From Methanobrevibacter sp. (lineage in GTDB: Archaea; Methanobacteriota; Methanobacteria; Methanobacteriales; Methanobacteriaceae): 12,407 nt of DNA. The stretch covers positions 1 to 12,407 of the forward strand of contig WRMT01000064.1 of NCBI GenBank assembly GCA_009777005.1. The letters run 5' to 3'. A program made the position numbers and the translations under genes. A model generated the notes under the pieces. That model saw only the letters and a list, made by a program, of their open reading frames with translations, was not told the DNA's origin and did not search any database. Of this stretch, positions 1 through 6,918 are shown in pieces. How positions within the stretch are numbered: position 1 is the stretch's first letter; every line of letters starts with the position of its first letter.

Positions 1-91
1 ATAAAAATTTAAAAAAAAAAAAAAAATTTATTTTAAAAAATTAAACAAATTCAAAAATAAAAAAAAACAAAATAAGCACTGTCCATTCTTC

Positions 92-107
92 ATTTTCCCG
101 TGAAAAT
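92..107. other. Small perfect hairpin in the leading intergenic stretch
   Basis: ATTTTC and GAAAAT are perfect inverted arms around the four-base loop ccgt. This is the only locally G/C-containing patch (about 75-115) in the first 230 bases, which are otherwise A/T-rich with a long A-run near the left edge. It could be the 3' end of a transcript from the left, but no coding frame ends here. Function is unknown. Confidence 0.3.
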
Positions 108-183
108 CTAGCACCCTAAATTATTAGTAAAATAAAATATTTTTAATCATTTATATTATTTAAATAGAATTTTAATATTTTAA

Positions 184-226
184 TTTATAATTATTAAAAA
201 AATTTTAATCTTTAAAACTTTGAGGA
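184..226 (+). promoter_or_regulatory. Candidate TATA box and Shine-Dalgarno of radB
   Basis: TTTATAATT at 184-192 resembles an archaeal TATA box and would place the transcription start near 210. GAGGA at 222-226 lies five bases before the ATG and is a plausible ribosome-binding site. A second TATA-like stretch (TTTATATTA, about 150-158) lies further upstream. In such A/T-rich DNA the TATA assignment is weak, while the ribosome-binding site is clearer. Confidence 0.35.
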
Positions 227-230
227 AACT

Positions 231-935
231 ATGAAAGTATTAACAAATATTAAAGATTCTCCTAAAATTCCAACTGATTCTTCTCTTGATGTTATTTTAG
301 GAGGAGGAATTGAAAAACGTAATATAACTCAATTTTATGGACCTCCTGGTTCTGGTAAAACAAATATTACTTTAAAATTAGCAGTTCAAGTAGCTAAAGA
401 TGGAAAAAAAGTAGCTTATATTGACACCGAGGGTGGCTTGTCAATTGATAGAATAAAACAAATAGCTGCTGCTGATTTTGATAAAGTAGCTAATAACATT
501 GTTGTTTTTGAACCTAGCTCATTTAAAGAACAAGGAGATGATTTAAAAACAATTGAATCTTGGCTTAAATCTAGTGGTGAAAAAATTGATTTGATAATTT
601 TAGATTCTGCAGTAGCTCTTTACAGACTAAATGATAAAAATTCTTCAACTCTCAATAAAGAGCTTGGACAACAAATGGGACTTTTATCAAGATTATCTAG
701 GAAATATAACCTAGCTATTGTCATAACCAACCAAATTTACGCTGGTTTTGATGGTGAAGGAACAGAAAATGTCATGCCTGTTGGTGGAACAATCTTAAAG
801 TATTGGAGTAAAGCTATATTAGAACTTAAAAAATCAGATATTCTTTCTCAAAGATTAGCTACTTTAAAAAGACATAGAAGTATGCCAGAAGGAAAAAGTA
901 CTAAATTTCTCATTACAAATGATGGAATTAAATAA
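231..935 (+). CDS. radB: DNA repair and recombination protein RadB (RecA/Rad51 paralogue)
   Basis: This 234-residue protein matches the archaeal RadB family in length and layout. It has a RecA core without the N-terminal helix-hairpin-helix domain of RadA. Walker A GPPGSGKT lies at residues 37-44, a Walker B strand LIILDS at 121-126, and the motif LAIVITNQIYAGF at 161-173 matches the DNA-binding loop/sensor region of RecA-family proteins. VAYIDTEGG (61-69) is the typical strand with the catalytic-glutamate region. RadB binds DNA and RadA weakly and is regarded as a recombination mediator in euryarchaea; here that role is inferred from the family. The ATG has GAGGA five bases upstream. The gene appears to be transcribed alone, since the next gene on the same strand is about 300 bases away and has its own promoter-like region. 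Confidence 0.95.
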   Translation: MKVLTNIKDSPKIPTDSSLDVILGGGIEKRNITQFYGPPGSGKTNITLKLAVQVAKDGKKVAYIDTEGGLSIDRIKQIAAADFDKVANNIVVFEPSSFKEQGDDLKTIESWLKSSGEKIDLIILDSAVALYRLNDKNSSTLNKELGQQMGLLSRLSRKYNLAIVITNQIYAGFDGEGTENVMPVGGTILKYWSKAILELKKSDILSQRLATLKRHRSMPEGKSTKFLITNDGIK

Positions 936-1030
936 GTGATATTTGCATGCTTTTACACTTTTCATGAATTATTTTAATTTTAATATTTTTTATATTAATT
1001 TTTAATTTTTAACTTCACTTTTATCCTAAA

Positions 1031-1038
1031 TTTTTTTT
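1031..1038 (+). terminator. T-run behind radB, possible terminator
   Basis: Eight consecutive T on the + strand lie about 95 bases after the radB stop. Archaeal RNA polymerase can terminate on T-runs in the non-template strand. Other T-rich tracts occur between 975 and 1030, so the exact end is uncertain. Confidence 0.3.
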
Positions 1039-1120
1039 CAAATGATTAGATTTATTAACAACTTTTAATAAAACTCTATTAGACTTTACTTATTATACTA
1101 TTTTGTTAAATGAATGTTTT

Positions 1121-1232
1121 TGAATATAAATAATTATTTAAAACCAATACATTTTAATTGGTCTGTTTAATTTAAATAATTGATTTTAAATCAATAGTCT
1201 TAATTTCCGATTGATAAATATATTGTGATATT
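1121..1232 (+). promoter_or_regulatory. TATA box plus two inverted repeats upstream of the aminotransferase
   Basis: AATATAAAT at about 1123-1131 is a TATA-like element. Downstream of it lie two inverted repeats: ACCAAT (1143-1148) with ATTGGT (1157-1162), spacer eight; and ATTGATTT with AAATCAAT (1179-1195), spacer one. A further ATTGAT at about 1210 can pair with the ATCAAT half. The first repeat falls where transcription would start (about 25 bases after the TATA box), a usual place for an archaeal repressor operator. GTGAT at about 1224 may be the ribosome-binding site. Operator function is inferred from symmetry and position only. Confidence 0.4.
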
Positions 1233-2384
1233 ATGATCCTCCCTAAAAAACATGCTAAATCTGCAAAAATACCTCCTAAAGGATTTAAAACAGCTAATGA
1301 ATTTTTTGAACATGTGTTCAATGATAAAGAAATGATTTGGATGGGTCAAAATACTAATCATCTTCATGACGAAAATGAAATAACTGATGCTATGGTAAGT
1401 TGCCTTAAAAGTAAAGAATACTGCAAATATCCTCCTCCAGAAGGGTTTCCAGAACTTAAAAAATTAATTCTTGAAGATTTAGATCTTGAAGATTTAGATG
1501 TTTTAATAACAGCTGGAGGAACAGAATCATTGTATCTTTGTATCAGTGATATTTTAAAGCCAGAAGATAATGTTATAACCTGTGATCCTGGTTATTTAAT
1601 CATTGATGATTTTGCAAGAAGATTTTCAAATGAGGTAATATCAGTTCCTATTTATAGTAGTGAAAATGATTATAAACTAACTCCAGATCTTGTAAAGGAA
1701 TATATGAATGAAAATACAAAAATCATTGTTTTAATTGATCCTTTAAATCCATTAGGCTCAGGTTACACAGAAGAAGAAATGAAAGAGTTTGCAAAAATAG
1801 CTACTGAAAATGATATTTATCTTTTGCATGATATAACTTATAGAGACTTTGCAGAAGAGCATTTTTTAGCTGCAAAATATGCTCCTAATCATTCAATAAC
1901 TATTTACAGCTTTTCTAAAGTATTTGGAATGGCAGGAATGAGGATTGGTTCAATCATTGGAACATCTAAACAAATCAATTCTGTAAGAGGTGTCTTAATT
2001 AATGATTTGGGAACTAATGTAATATCTCAAGCAGGAGCTATAGCTGCATTAAAGACAAAAAAAGATTGGATTGAACATGTCATAACAACTACAAGAAACA
2101 ATCAAAAAATAATTAAAGAAGCTGTTGATGAAATTGAAGGAATTTTTATTCCTGTTTATCCTTCTAATGCAAATATGTTAGCTATTGACTTAAAGGGAGT
2201 AGGTATTGATCCTAAAGTTATGGCTGACCATCTTCTTGAGAAAAAAATATTTACAAGACAAGGTACTTATACAAGCAATAGATTTGGAGAAAATTACTTG
2301 AGAGTAAGTTTTTCAATTCCAGATTATCAGGTTGAAATCTTTGCTGATGAGTTTAAAAAAGCTGTTGAGTTTTTAAAAGAATAA
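1233..2384 (+). CDS. PLP-dependent aminotransferase, class I/II (fold type I)
   Basis: The 383-residue protein has the full set of fold-type I aminotransferase landmarks. These are AGGTES (94-99) at the cofactor-phosphate loop, N172 in DPLNPLG, D200 and Y203 in LHDITYRDF, the Schiff-base lysine K229 in YSFSKVFGMAGMRIG with R237 close behind, and substrate-carboxylate R357 in YLRVSF. Length is normal for the family (about 370-400). It should move an amino group between an amino acid and a 2-oxo acid, probably in the cytoplasm. The substrate cannot be read from sequence; aspartate-, alanine- or aromatic-type activity are all possible. It is an isolated gene, so neighbours give no pathway clue. 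Inverted repeats near its presumed promoter suggest regulated expression. Confidence 0.9.
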   Translation: MILPKKHAKSAKIPPKGFKTANEFFEHVFNDKEMIWMGQNTNHLHDENEITDAMVSCLKSKEYCKYPPPEGFPELKKLILEDLDLEDLDVLITAGGTESLYLCISDILKPEDNVITCDPGYLIIDDFARRFSNEVISVPIYSSENDYKLTPDLVKEYMNENTKIIVLIDPLNPLGSGYTEEEMKEFAKIATENDIYLLHDITYRDFAEEHFLAAKYAPNHSITIYSFSKVFGMAGMRIGSIIGTSKQINSVRGVLINDLGTNVISQAGAIAALKTKKDWIEHVITTTRNNQKIIKEAVDEIEGIFIPVYPSNANMLAIDLKGVGIDPKVMADHLLEKKIFTRQGTYTSNRFGENYLRVSFSIPDYQVEIFADEFKKAVEFLKE

Positions 2385-2418
2385 ATTCAATTAATATTTC
2401 TAAATAAAACCTTAGCTA

Positions 2419-2427
2419 TTTTTTTTT
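2419..2427 (+). terminator. T-run terminator behind the aminotransferase
   Basis: Nine T in a row lie about 35 bases after the stop codon, within a T-rich tract that runs into the 38-bp tandem array. This is consistent with archaeal intrinsic termination. Confidence 0.4.
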
Positions 2428-2457
2428 AACTTATTTTATTTTTTATTGTTTTGTTTT

Positions 2458-2655
2458 AATTGTTTTGTGTTTTTTTTATTGTTTTGTGTTTTTTTAATTG
2501 TTTTGTGTTTTTTTTATTGTTTTGTTTTGTGTTAATTGTTTTGTGTTTTTTTTATTGTTTTGTTTTGTGTTAATTGTTTTGTGTTTTTTTTATTGTTTTG
2601 TTTTGTGTTAATTGTTTTGTGTTTTTTTTATTGTTTTGTTTTGTGTTAATTGTTT
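2458..2655. repeat. 38-bp tandem array, five copies plus a partial, no C on the + strand
   Basis: Units begin with AATTGTTTTGTG at 2458, 2496, 2534, 2572 and 2610, all exactly 38 bases apart. A partial copy starts at 2648. Units two to five appear identical. The first differs in its second half, where the two internal GTTTTGTG-type submotifs are arranged differently. Each unit holds only three A, the rest being T and G. There are no spacers of differing sequence, so this is not a CRISPR array. It lies in a gene-free stretch, directly behind the aminotransferase terminator. Function is unknown; it could be replication slippage of a simple T/G tract or a structural element. Confidence 0.95.
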
Positions 2656-3424
2656 CATATATTTCAAATAGCTTTCTATGACTTTAATAGTTATGATAAT
2701 TTTTTTTTATTTTATTTTCAAAATTTCCTTTAAAAACTATTTTTAATAGCTATTAACCATTATAAGATTTTATAAGTAATGTTTCATCTTAATATTGTGT
2801 TAAATATCTTTATTTCTCTTTTATCACATACAACTATTTTTTTTTATTTATATGTTTTTTCTTATTAAGATTTTCAAGAATTTATAATTTAGCTAATGAT
2901 AATATTAACTAAGTTATAATGATAATCATCATATGATAATTTTAATAATTTTAAAGATATTTTTAATTAATTTAGTAAAAATAGTCAATTTAAAAAATAA
3001 TCTCAAACTAAAAGTTTATATGCTTTTAAAACTAAGTAATAACGTTATTTAATATTCTTAAGTACGAAAATCTAATATTGAATTTTAAGCTAATTTAAGA
3101 TATTTTTTTATATTCCTAATTAGCTAATATTTATCATTCAATTATCTGGTTAAAATAGCTATAGTCATCTGACATAATAGCTATATCCTAATAAAAATTT
3201 GAAAACTTATATTTTTCATAATTGATAAAAATCACACTTAAGAAAATTGAATAAAAAATTCATAATTTAATATAAATATTTTAAATTCAATATAAAGATT
3301 TAATTTAATATGAAAATTTTAATAATGCATATTTATGATTAACATATTTTCAAATAAAATATATATAAAAATGATTTGTTTAATATAATTTTTTTATATT
3401 CTAAAGAATCATTTTATTAGGCAT
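2656..3424. other. Gene-free A/T-rich stretch with short palindromes and repeats
   Basis: No reading frame with protein-like content is visible on either strand. Recognisable items: the 14-base perfect palindrome TTAATAGCTATTAA (2743-2756); ATGATAAT at 2693, 2896, 2919 and 2933; two copies of AATAGCTATA (about 3154 and 3176); three AATTYAATATRAA repeats spaced 18-20 bases (from 3264, 3284 and 3302); and a 9-base inverted repeat AAAATGATT (3367-3375)/AATCATTTT (3407-3415). None is assigned a function. Confidence 0.5.
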
Positions 3425-3548
3425 TTATATAAGACTTGAATATTTGATAAATAGTTATATAAAAATTGAATATTTAATAAACAATTATATAATAATTAAA
3501 TATTCCTATCTTTTAATTACTAGATAATTGATTAATAAAGAGGATATA
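3425..3548 (+). promoter_or_regulatory. Promoter region with a 30-bp tandem repeat, each unit carrying a TATA box
   Basis: Three units start with TTATATAA-type sequence at 3425, 3455 and 3485, exactly 30 bases apart. The third is incomplete and ends near 3506. Each begins with TTATATAA, close to the archaeal TATA consensus, and continues with a TTGAATATTT- or TTAAATATT-like part. The box at 3485 would start transcription near 3512, leaving a short leader. AAAGAGG at 3537-3543 is the ribosome-binding site for the ATG at 3549. Confidence 0.6.
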
Positions 3549-4655
3549 ATGGTCAAAACAAAAAAATTGATAATATTTTTTATGTTGCTTTCTTGCTTTT
3601 TCATACTTCTCAGTACTGTTTCAGCAGCTGATTTTCGTGTAAAAGAAAAAACATCTCATGATGATATTACAAATTGGATGAAAACTGCGAAAAGTGGAGA
3701 TAGTCTAATTTTCACTAGTTCAAACTATAATTTGACTGATATGGTTATTATAGACAAAGATATTACTGTAAAAAGTAATAAAAATACAAAGATTGCTTAT
3801 AACAAAAATAAGACTATGTTTTATATAATAGCTAATAGAGTCACATTTTCTAGTTTGACTTTAAATCATAATGGTCAGGGAAGTAATGAAAGTAAGTTTG
3901 CTGTAGTATCTGCTGCAAAAGATACAGCTAAAAGAATAAATTTTAATAAAGTTACTATAAACGCAAAAAAGAGCTATGTTTCAGGCATTGACATTCCACT
4001 TTGGAATGGAAGTGTTTCTAATTCTAGAATTAACATTAAAGGTATTTGGGGACATGGTGTAAGTTCCGAACAGTGGAATGGTAACGTTGCAAAAAGTTAT
4101 GTAACTACCTCTGGTAAATCGTCAGTATCTCTTAGCTCAGTTTACTGGTCTGGTAAAGTATCTGGCTCTAGAATTTATAATACTGCTCCTTATGATGTTG
4201 GAGGGGTTCCATCAGGTATTATATTTGTATATGGAAAAGGCACTATATCTAAATCTATAATTAGAGTTCCTAATGGAAATGCTCTTAGATTGGATAAAAA
4301 CATAAAAGTCACTGGTTGTTCTCTTCAATCTAGAAAAGGACACCCTAAGCATTACAAATTCCTACCAGATTTATCTATAAATAGTAAGGATATAAAAAGA
4401 TCTAAAACCACTTATTCAGTAAAAGTGACTAATAATTATTATGGGTCTTCTAATGCATGTTACTTAGGAATTAAAATTGGTAGCTATGTTAAAACAACTA
4501 AAGTTAAGGCATTAGCTTTTGGTCAGTCTACTAATGTTAAAGTGACTCTACCTTCTAAATATATAAATAAAAAATACACTAAAAATGTTAAAGTAGATTA
4601 TTATAATAAAATTAAAGAACAAACTAAAGATAATAATATTTTTAAATTTAATTAG
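3549..4655 (+). CDS. Secreted adhesin-like protein with right-handed beta-helix
   Basis: The 368-residue protein begins with a clear Sec signal peptide: Lys-rich start, hydrophobic stretch 7-24, likely cleavage after VSA at 24-26. Residues about 45-270 alternate short beta-strands and Asn/Ser/Gly turns (for example SSLTLNHNG, NSRINIKG, GSRIYN), as in pectate-lyase-like parallel beta-helices of methanogen adhesin-like proteins. Residues about 285-350 (VKVTNNYYG... CYLGIKIG... GQSTNVKVTLP) resemble a CARDB-type Ig-like domain. No membrane anchor or wall-binding domain is visible at the C-terminus, so it is probably released or held by other contacts. It may bind host or microbial surfaces; enzymatic activity is not indicated. 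A TTG start 21 bases upstream is possible, but the ATG at 3549 has the better-placed AAAGAGG and gives a normal signal peptide. It is short for this family. Confidence 0.85.
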   Translation: MVKTKKLIIFFMLLSCFFILLSTVSAADFRVKEKTSHDDITNWMKTAKSGDSLIFTSSNYNLTDMVIIDKDITVKSNKNTKIAYNKNKTMFYIIANRVTFSSLTLNHNGQGSNESKFAVVSAAKDTAKRINFNKVTINAKKSYVSGIDIPLWNGSVSNSRINIKGIWGHGVSSEQWNGNVAKSYVTTSGKSSVSLSSVYWSGKVSGSRIYNTAPYDVGGVPSGIIFVYGKGTISKSIIRVPNGNALRLDKNIKVTGCSLQSRKGHPKHYKFLPDLSINSKDIKRSKTTYSVKVTNNYYGSSNACYLGIKIGSYVKTTKVKALAFGQSTNVKVTLPSKYINKKYTKNVKVDYYNKIKEQTKDNNIFKFN

Positions 4656-4737
4656 TTTGATTAATCTAAAAATAAATTTTTTTTTAATTTTACTAAAGTT
4701 TGATTAATCTACAAATAAATATTTTTTTTTTTTTTTT
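4654..4737 (+). terminator. 43-bp imperfect duplication and 16-T terminator behind the adhesin-like gene
   Basis: AGTTTGATTAATCTA occurs at 4654-4668, overlapping the stop codon, and again at 4697-4711, each followed by MAAATAAAT and a T-run. The second T-run (4722-4737) has sixteen T and is a good archaeal termination signal. The arrangement suggests that the 3' end with its terminator was duplicated in tandem. Confidence 0.6.
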
Positions 4738-4739
4738 CT

Positions 4740-5136
4740 TTATTTTTTCCCTCTTCTGTTTTAAGCAATTCAGCTTAACTATTTTCTTTTCAAATATTTT
4801 GACTTGTTTTGTAAATTATTTACATAAAGTTTTCTTATCTTCTGAATATGATTCTTAAATCTTTTTTTTGAATGTGTGGGCAATATTTAAAATCTGCTGC
4901 TAAGTTGCTTTTCTATTTATCCATGGTTCATTACTAAATAGCTTATCAATGAAACAAAAAAAATTTACTTGAAACTAGTGGACTTAATCATATTTTTCTA
5001 AGTGCTTTTGAAGATGTTTTAATCGGTAGTTAACAAATTTTTTTAGATAACCACACCAATTGTACCCAGTTATCACTTTTTTTTTATCATAAAATGGAAA
5101 ATTAAGATAAAAATGTTTAAATCTTTTTATTTCAAT
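4740..5136 (-). pseudogene. Decayed reading frame with several nonsense codons, family not recognised
   Basis: One single - strand frame stays protein-like for about 130 codons but contains in-frame stops at 4984-4986 (TAA), 4975-4977 (TAG), 4900-4902 (TAG), 4855-4857 (TAA) and 4816-4818 (TAA). The segment 4987-5136 reads without stops, with content such as VITGYNWCGYLKKFVNYRL. Downstream pieces include FIDKLFSNEPWINRKAT, QQILNIAHTFKKKI and FTKQVKIFEKKIVKLN. W, H, Q, C and P residues and a local rise in G/C argue against random A/T-rich translation. There is no start codon in the open part; a TAG at 5137-5139 precedes it. Most stops are one substitution from a Lys codon. It lies directly downstream of the AAA/nuclease-like gene on the same strand. 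It may be an eroded transposase or other accessory gene, but I cannot name it. Confidence 0.4.
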
Positions 5137-5176
5137 CTAAAAAAATATAAATTTTATCTTTTTTTTAATTAAAAAG

Positions 5177-6739
5177 CTATTTTTCTTTTTTGATGATATT
5201 ACAACCGATTTCTTTATCTTTAAATGCAATTACTCCTTTTATGATTTTTTTATTTTTGTATTGTCTTGTGTATTCTTTTTCTTCTATTTGTTCTAATCCT
5301 TCTTTTATCATATAATCTATAGATTTTACTTTACTTTGTTTAAAGTCTATGACGATAACATATTCTCCTTCTTCTATAACTAAGTCTGTACTACCTTTAT
5401 AGCTATGAACTTCAGAGTGAACATGCAATCTGGAGGTGTAGAGAAGTTTGAATATTAATGCGTGGTAGTATTTTTCATCATCCCCTCTTAGCTCATAGGG
5501 TATAGGTGAAAGGTAGTCACCTATTGTTTCTATAATCTTTTCACAATTTCCTTCAATTGTGTATTTCAAAAGTTTATCAGCATATTCCATAAAGTCATAA
5601 CTAGATATTTTTGAGTATTGATTTATTAAGTTTTCAAAAAGTGCTGATTCAACTTCACAATTAGGAATTCTCAGATTATAGAATTTAGAGCTTCCAATAG
5701 TTTCAGTACTATTAATAGTAAGGTATCCTGTTTGAAATAGAAGTACTTCGTCTTTAATGTTTTTTAATGTAGGATTTTCAAGCTCACTATCAAGAATCTT
5801 ACTTGGTTCAGCAATAGCTTTAATTGTATATTCACTCATAGGAAAATCAGTTAAAACAGTAGGAGTGCCTGTGTTAAACCAATTTTTAGAAAATTTCCCA
5901 TGTCTTAAACAAAGCAAAGTAGAATAAGGATTGTAAACTTTTTCTATTCCATTCCAACTATAACCATTATAATAAGATTTAATTTGATTCACAGTTTCAT
6001 CATAACTTTTTTTAGTTTTATTAGCTACTTTTTCAATGTGTTTTTGGAAGTTATTCTCAAGTTCTTCTTGGGAGTAACCACAGATAGAATTATATTCGTT
6101 AATTAATGTTAAATCATCAAGATTGTTCAATTTTGAAAATACGGATACATGAACAATTTTAGATATTCCTGTAAGGAAAATAAACTTAATATATTCATCA
6201 TTTACTTTTAAAACTTCATAAAAACTTCCTAACTTGTCCTGAATATTTTCTAAATTTTTGTTTTGAAGGTTAGAAATAATGGGCTTATCATACTCATCGA
6301 TTAAAATTACAACTTTTTTATTTGTTTTATTATAAATTTCAGTAATTAAGTCTGTGAATTTCCCTTCTATTGTTTTACTGTAAATTTTCACTTGAAACTC
6401 TCTAGCTAATCTGGCAATCCTATCATCAATTCCATCTTCTAATGCTTTTAAAGTCTTATAGTCTCCTCCCCCGAAATCTAAAACTATTACTGGATATTTA
6501 TCTTCCCAATTCCATTTATTATAAATATATAATTCTTTAAATAGTTTTTTGTTTCCTTTAAATAGTTCTTTTAGTGTACTAACTAGCAATGATTTTCCAA
6601 ATCTTCGAGGTCTTGATAAAAAATATGATTTTCCTTCAGTAGCTAGTTTATGTATATATTGTGTTTTATCAACATAGACATAATTTTTTTCACGTATTTC
6701 ACTAAATGTTTGTATTCCAATAGGTAATAGCTTTTCCAT
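5177..6739 (-). CDS. AAA-ATPase-like protein with C-terminal PD-(D/E)XK nuclease-like domain
   Basis: The 520-residue protein has the layout of the AAA-ATPase-like/DUF1703 family. The N-terminus MEKLLPIGIQTFSEIREKNYVYVDKT leads to a P-loop RPRRFGKS (43-50) and a Walker B strand VVILIDEYDKPI (143-154). LTGISKI at 189-195 is probably a sensor strand. A middle helical region follows, then a nuclease-like core: GSTDLVI with D451, VIVIDFKQSK with D465 and K467, and the helix LEQIEEKEYTRQY (482-494). Asp replaces the usual Glu of the E-x-K motif, which PD-(D/E)XK folds tolerate. Such proteins occur in variable copy number in many gut bacteria and methanogens. Their role is not established, though a DNA-related or mobile function is often suspected. 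It sits 179 bases behind rli1 on the same strand with its own promoter-like region, and beside a decayed frame, which fits an accessory locus. Confidence 0.88.
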   Translation of the reverse strand: MEKLLPIGIQTFSEIREKNYVYVDKTQYIHKLATEGKSYFLSRPRRFGKSLLVSTLKELFKGNKKLFKELYIYNKWNWEDKYPVIVLDFGGGDYKTLKALEDGIDDRIARLAREFQVKIYSKTIEGKFTDLITEIYNKTNKKVVILIDEYDKPIISNLQNKNLENIQDKLGSFYEVLKVNDEYIKFIFLTGISKIVHVSVFSKLNNLDDLTLINEYNSICGYSQEELENNFQKHIEKVANKTKKSYDETVNQIKSYYNGYSWNGIEKVYNPYSTLLCLRHGKFSKNWFNTGTPTVLTDFPMSEYTIKAIAEPSKILDSELENPTLKNIKDEVLLFQTGYLTINSTETIGSSKFYNLRIPNCEVESALFENLINQYSKISSYDFMEYADKLLKYTIEGNCEKIIETIGDYLSPIPYELRGDDEKYYHALIFKLLYTSRLHVHSEVHSYKGSTDLVIEEGEYVIVIDFKQSKVKSIDYMIKEGLEQIEEKEYTRQYKNKKIIKGVIAFKDKEIGCNIIKKEK

Positions 6740-6745
6740 TAGTTT

Positions 6746-6785
6746 TCACCTCCTTTTATTTTTTTTTCACTATTTATATTAAGTT
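6746..6785 (-). promoter_or_regulatory. Very strong Shine-Dalgarno and close TATA box of the AAA/nuclease-like gene
   Basis: On the - strand AAAAGGAGGTGA (6757 down to 6746) is a nearly full match to the anti-Shine-Dalgarno sequence, six bases before the ATG at 6739. TTAATATAAATAG (about 6783 to 6771) is a TATA-like element. If used, it would leave only a very short leader containing the Shine-Dalgarno. The rest of the gap to rli1 (6786-6918) is A/T-rich and shows nothing else. Confidence 0.55.
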
Positions 6786-6918
6786 TTTAATATTTGGCAC
6801 ATTTTATTAATTTTTAGATTAATTTTTTTTATTTTTTAGTTTTATTTTATTAATTTATTTATTTTTGATAAATTTCATAAATTTGCCTATAAACACATTA
6901 ATTTAACGCGACGAATAT

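Noticed and set aside
2458..2655. CRISPR array
   Set aside because: Units follow each other directly, without unique spacers, and no cas gene is present.
3528..3548. TTG start for the adhesin-like gene
   Set aside because: It would put charged residues before the signal peptide, and the ATG at 3549 has a properly spaced AAAGAGG.
4740..5136. TAG read-through as pyrrolysine
   Set aside because: TAA codons interrupt the same frame as well, no Pyl genes are seen and no methylamine methyltransferase is present.
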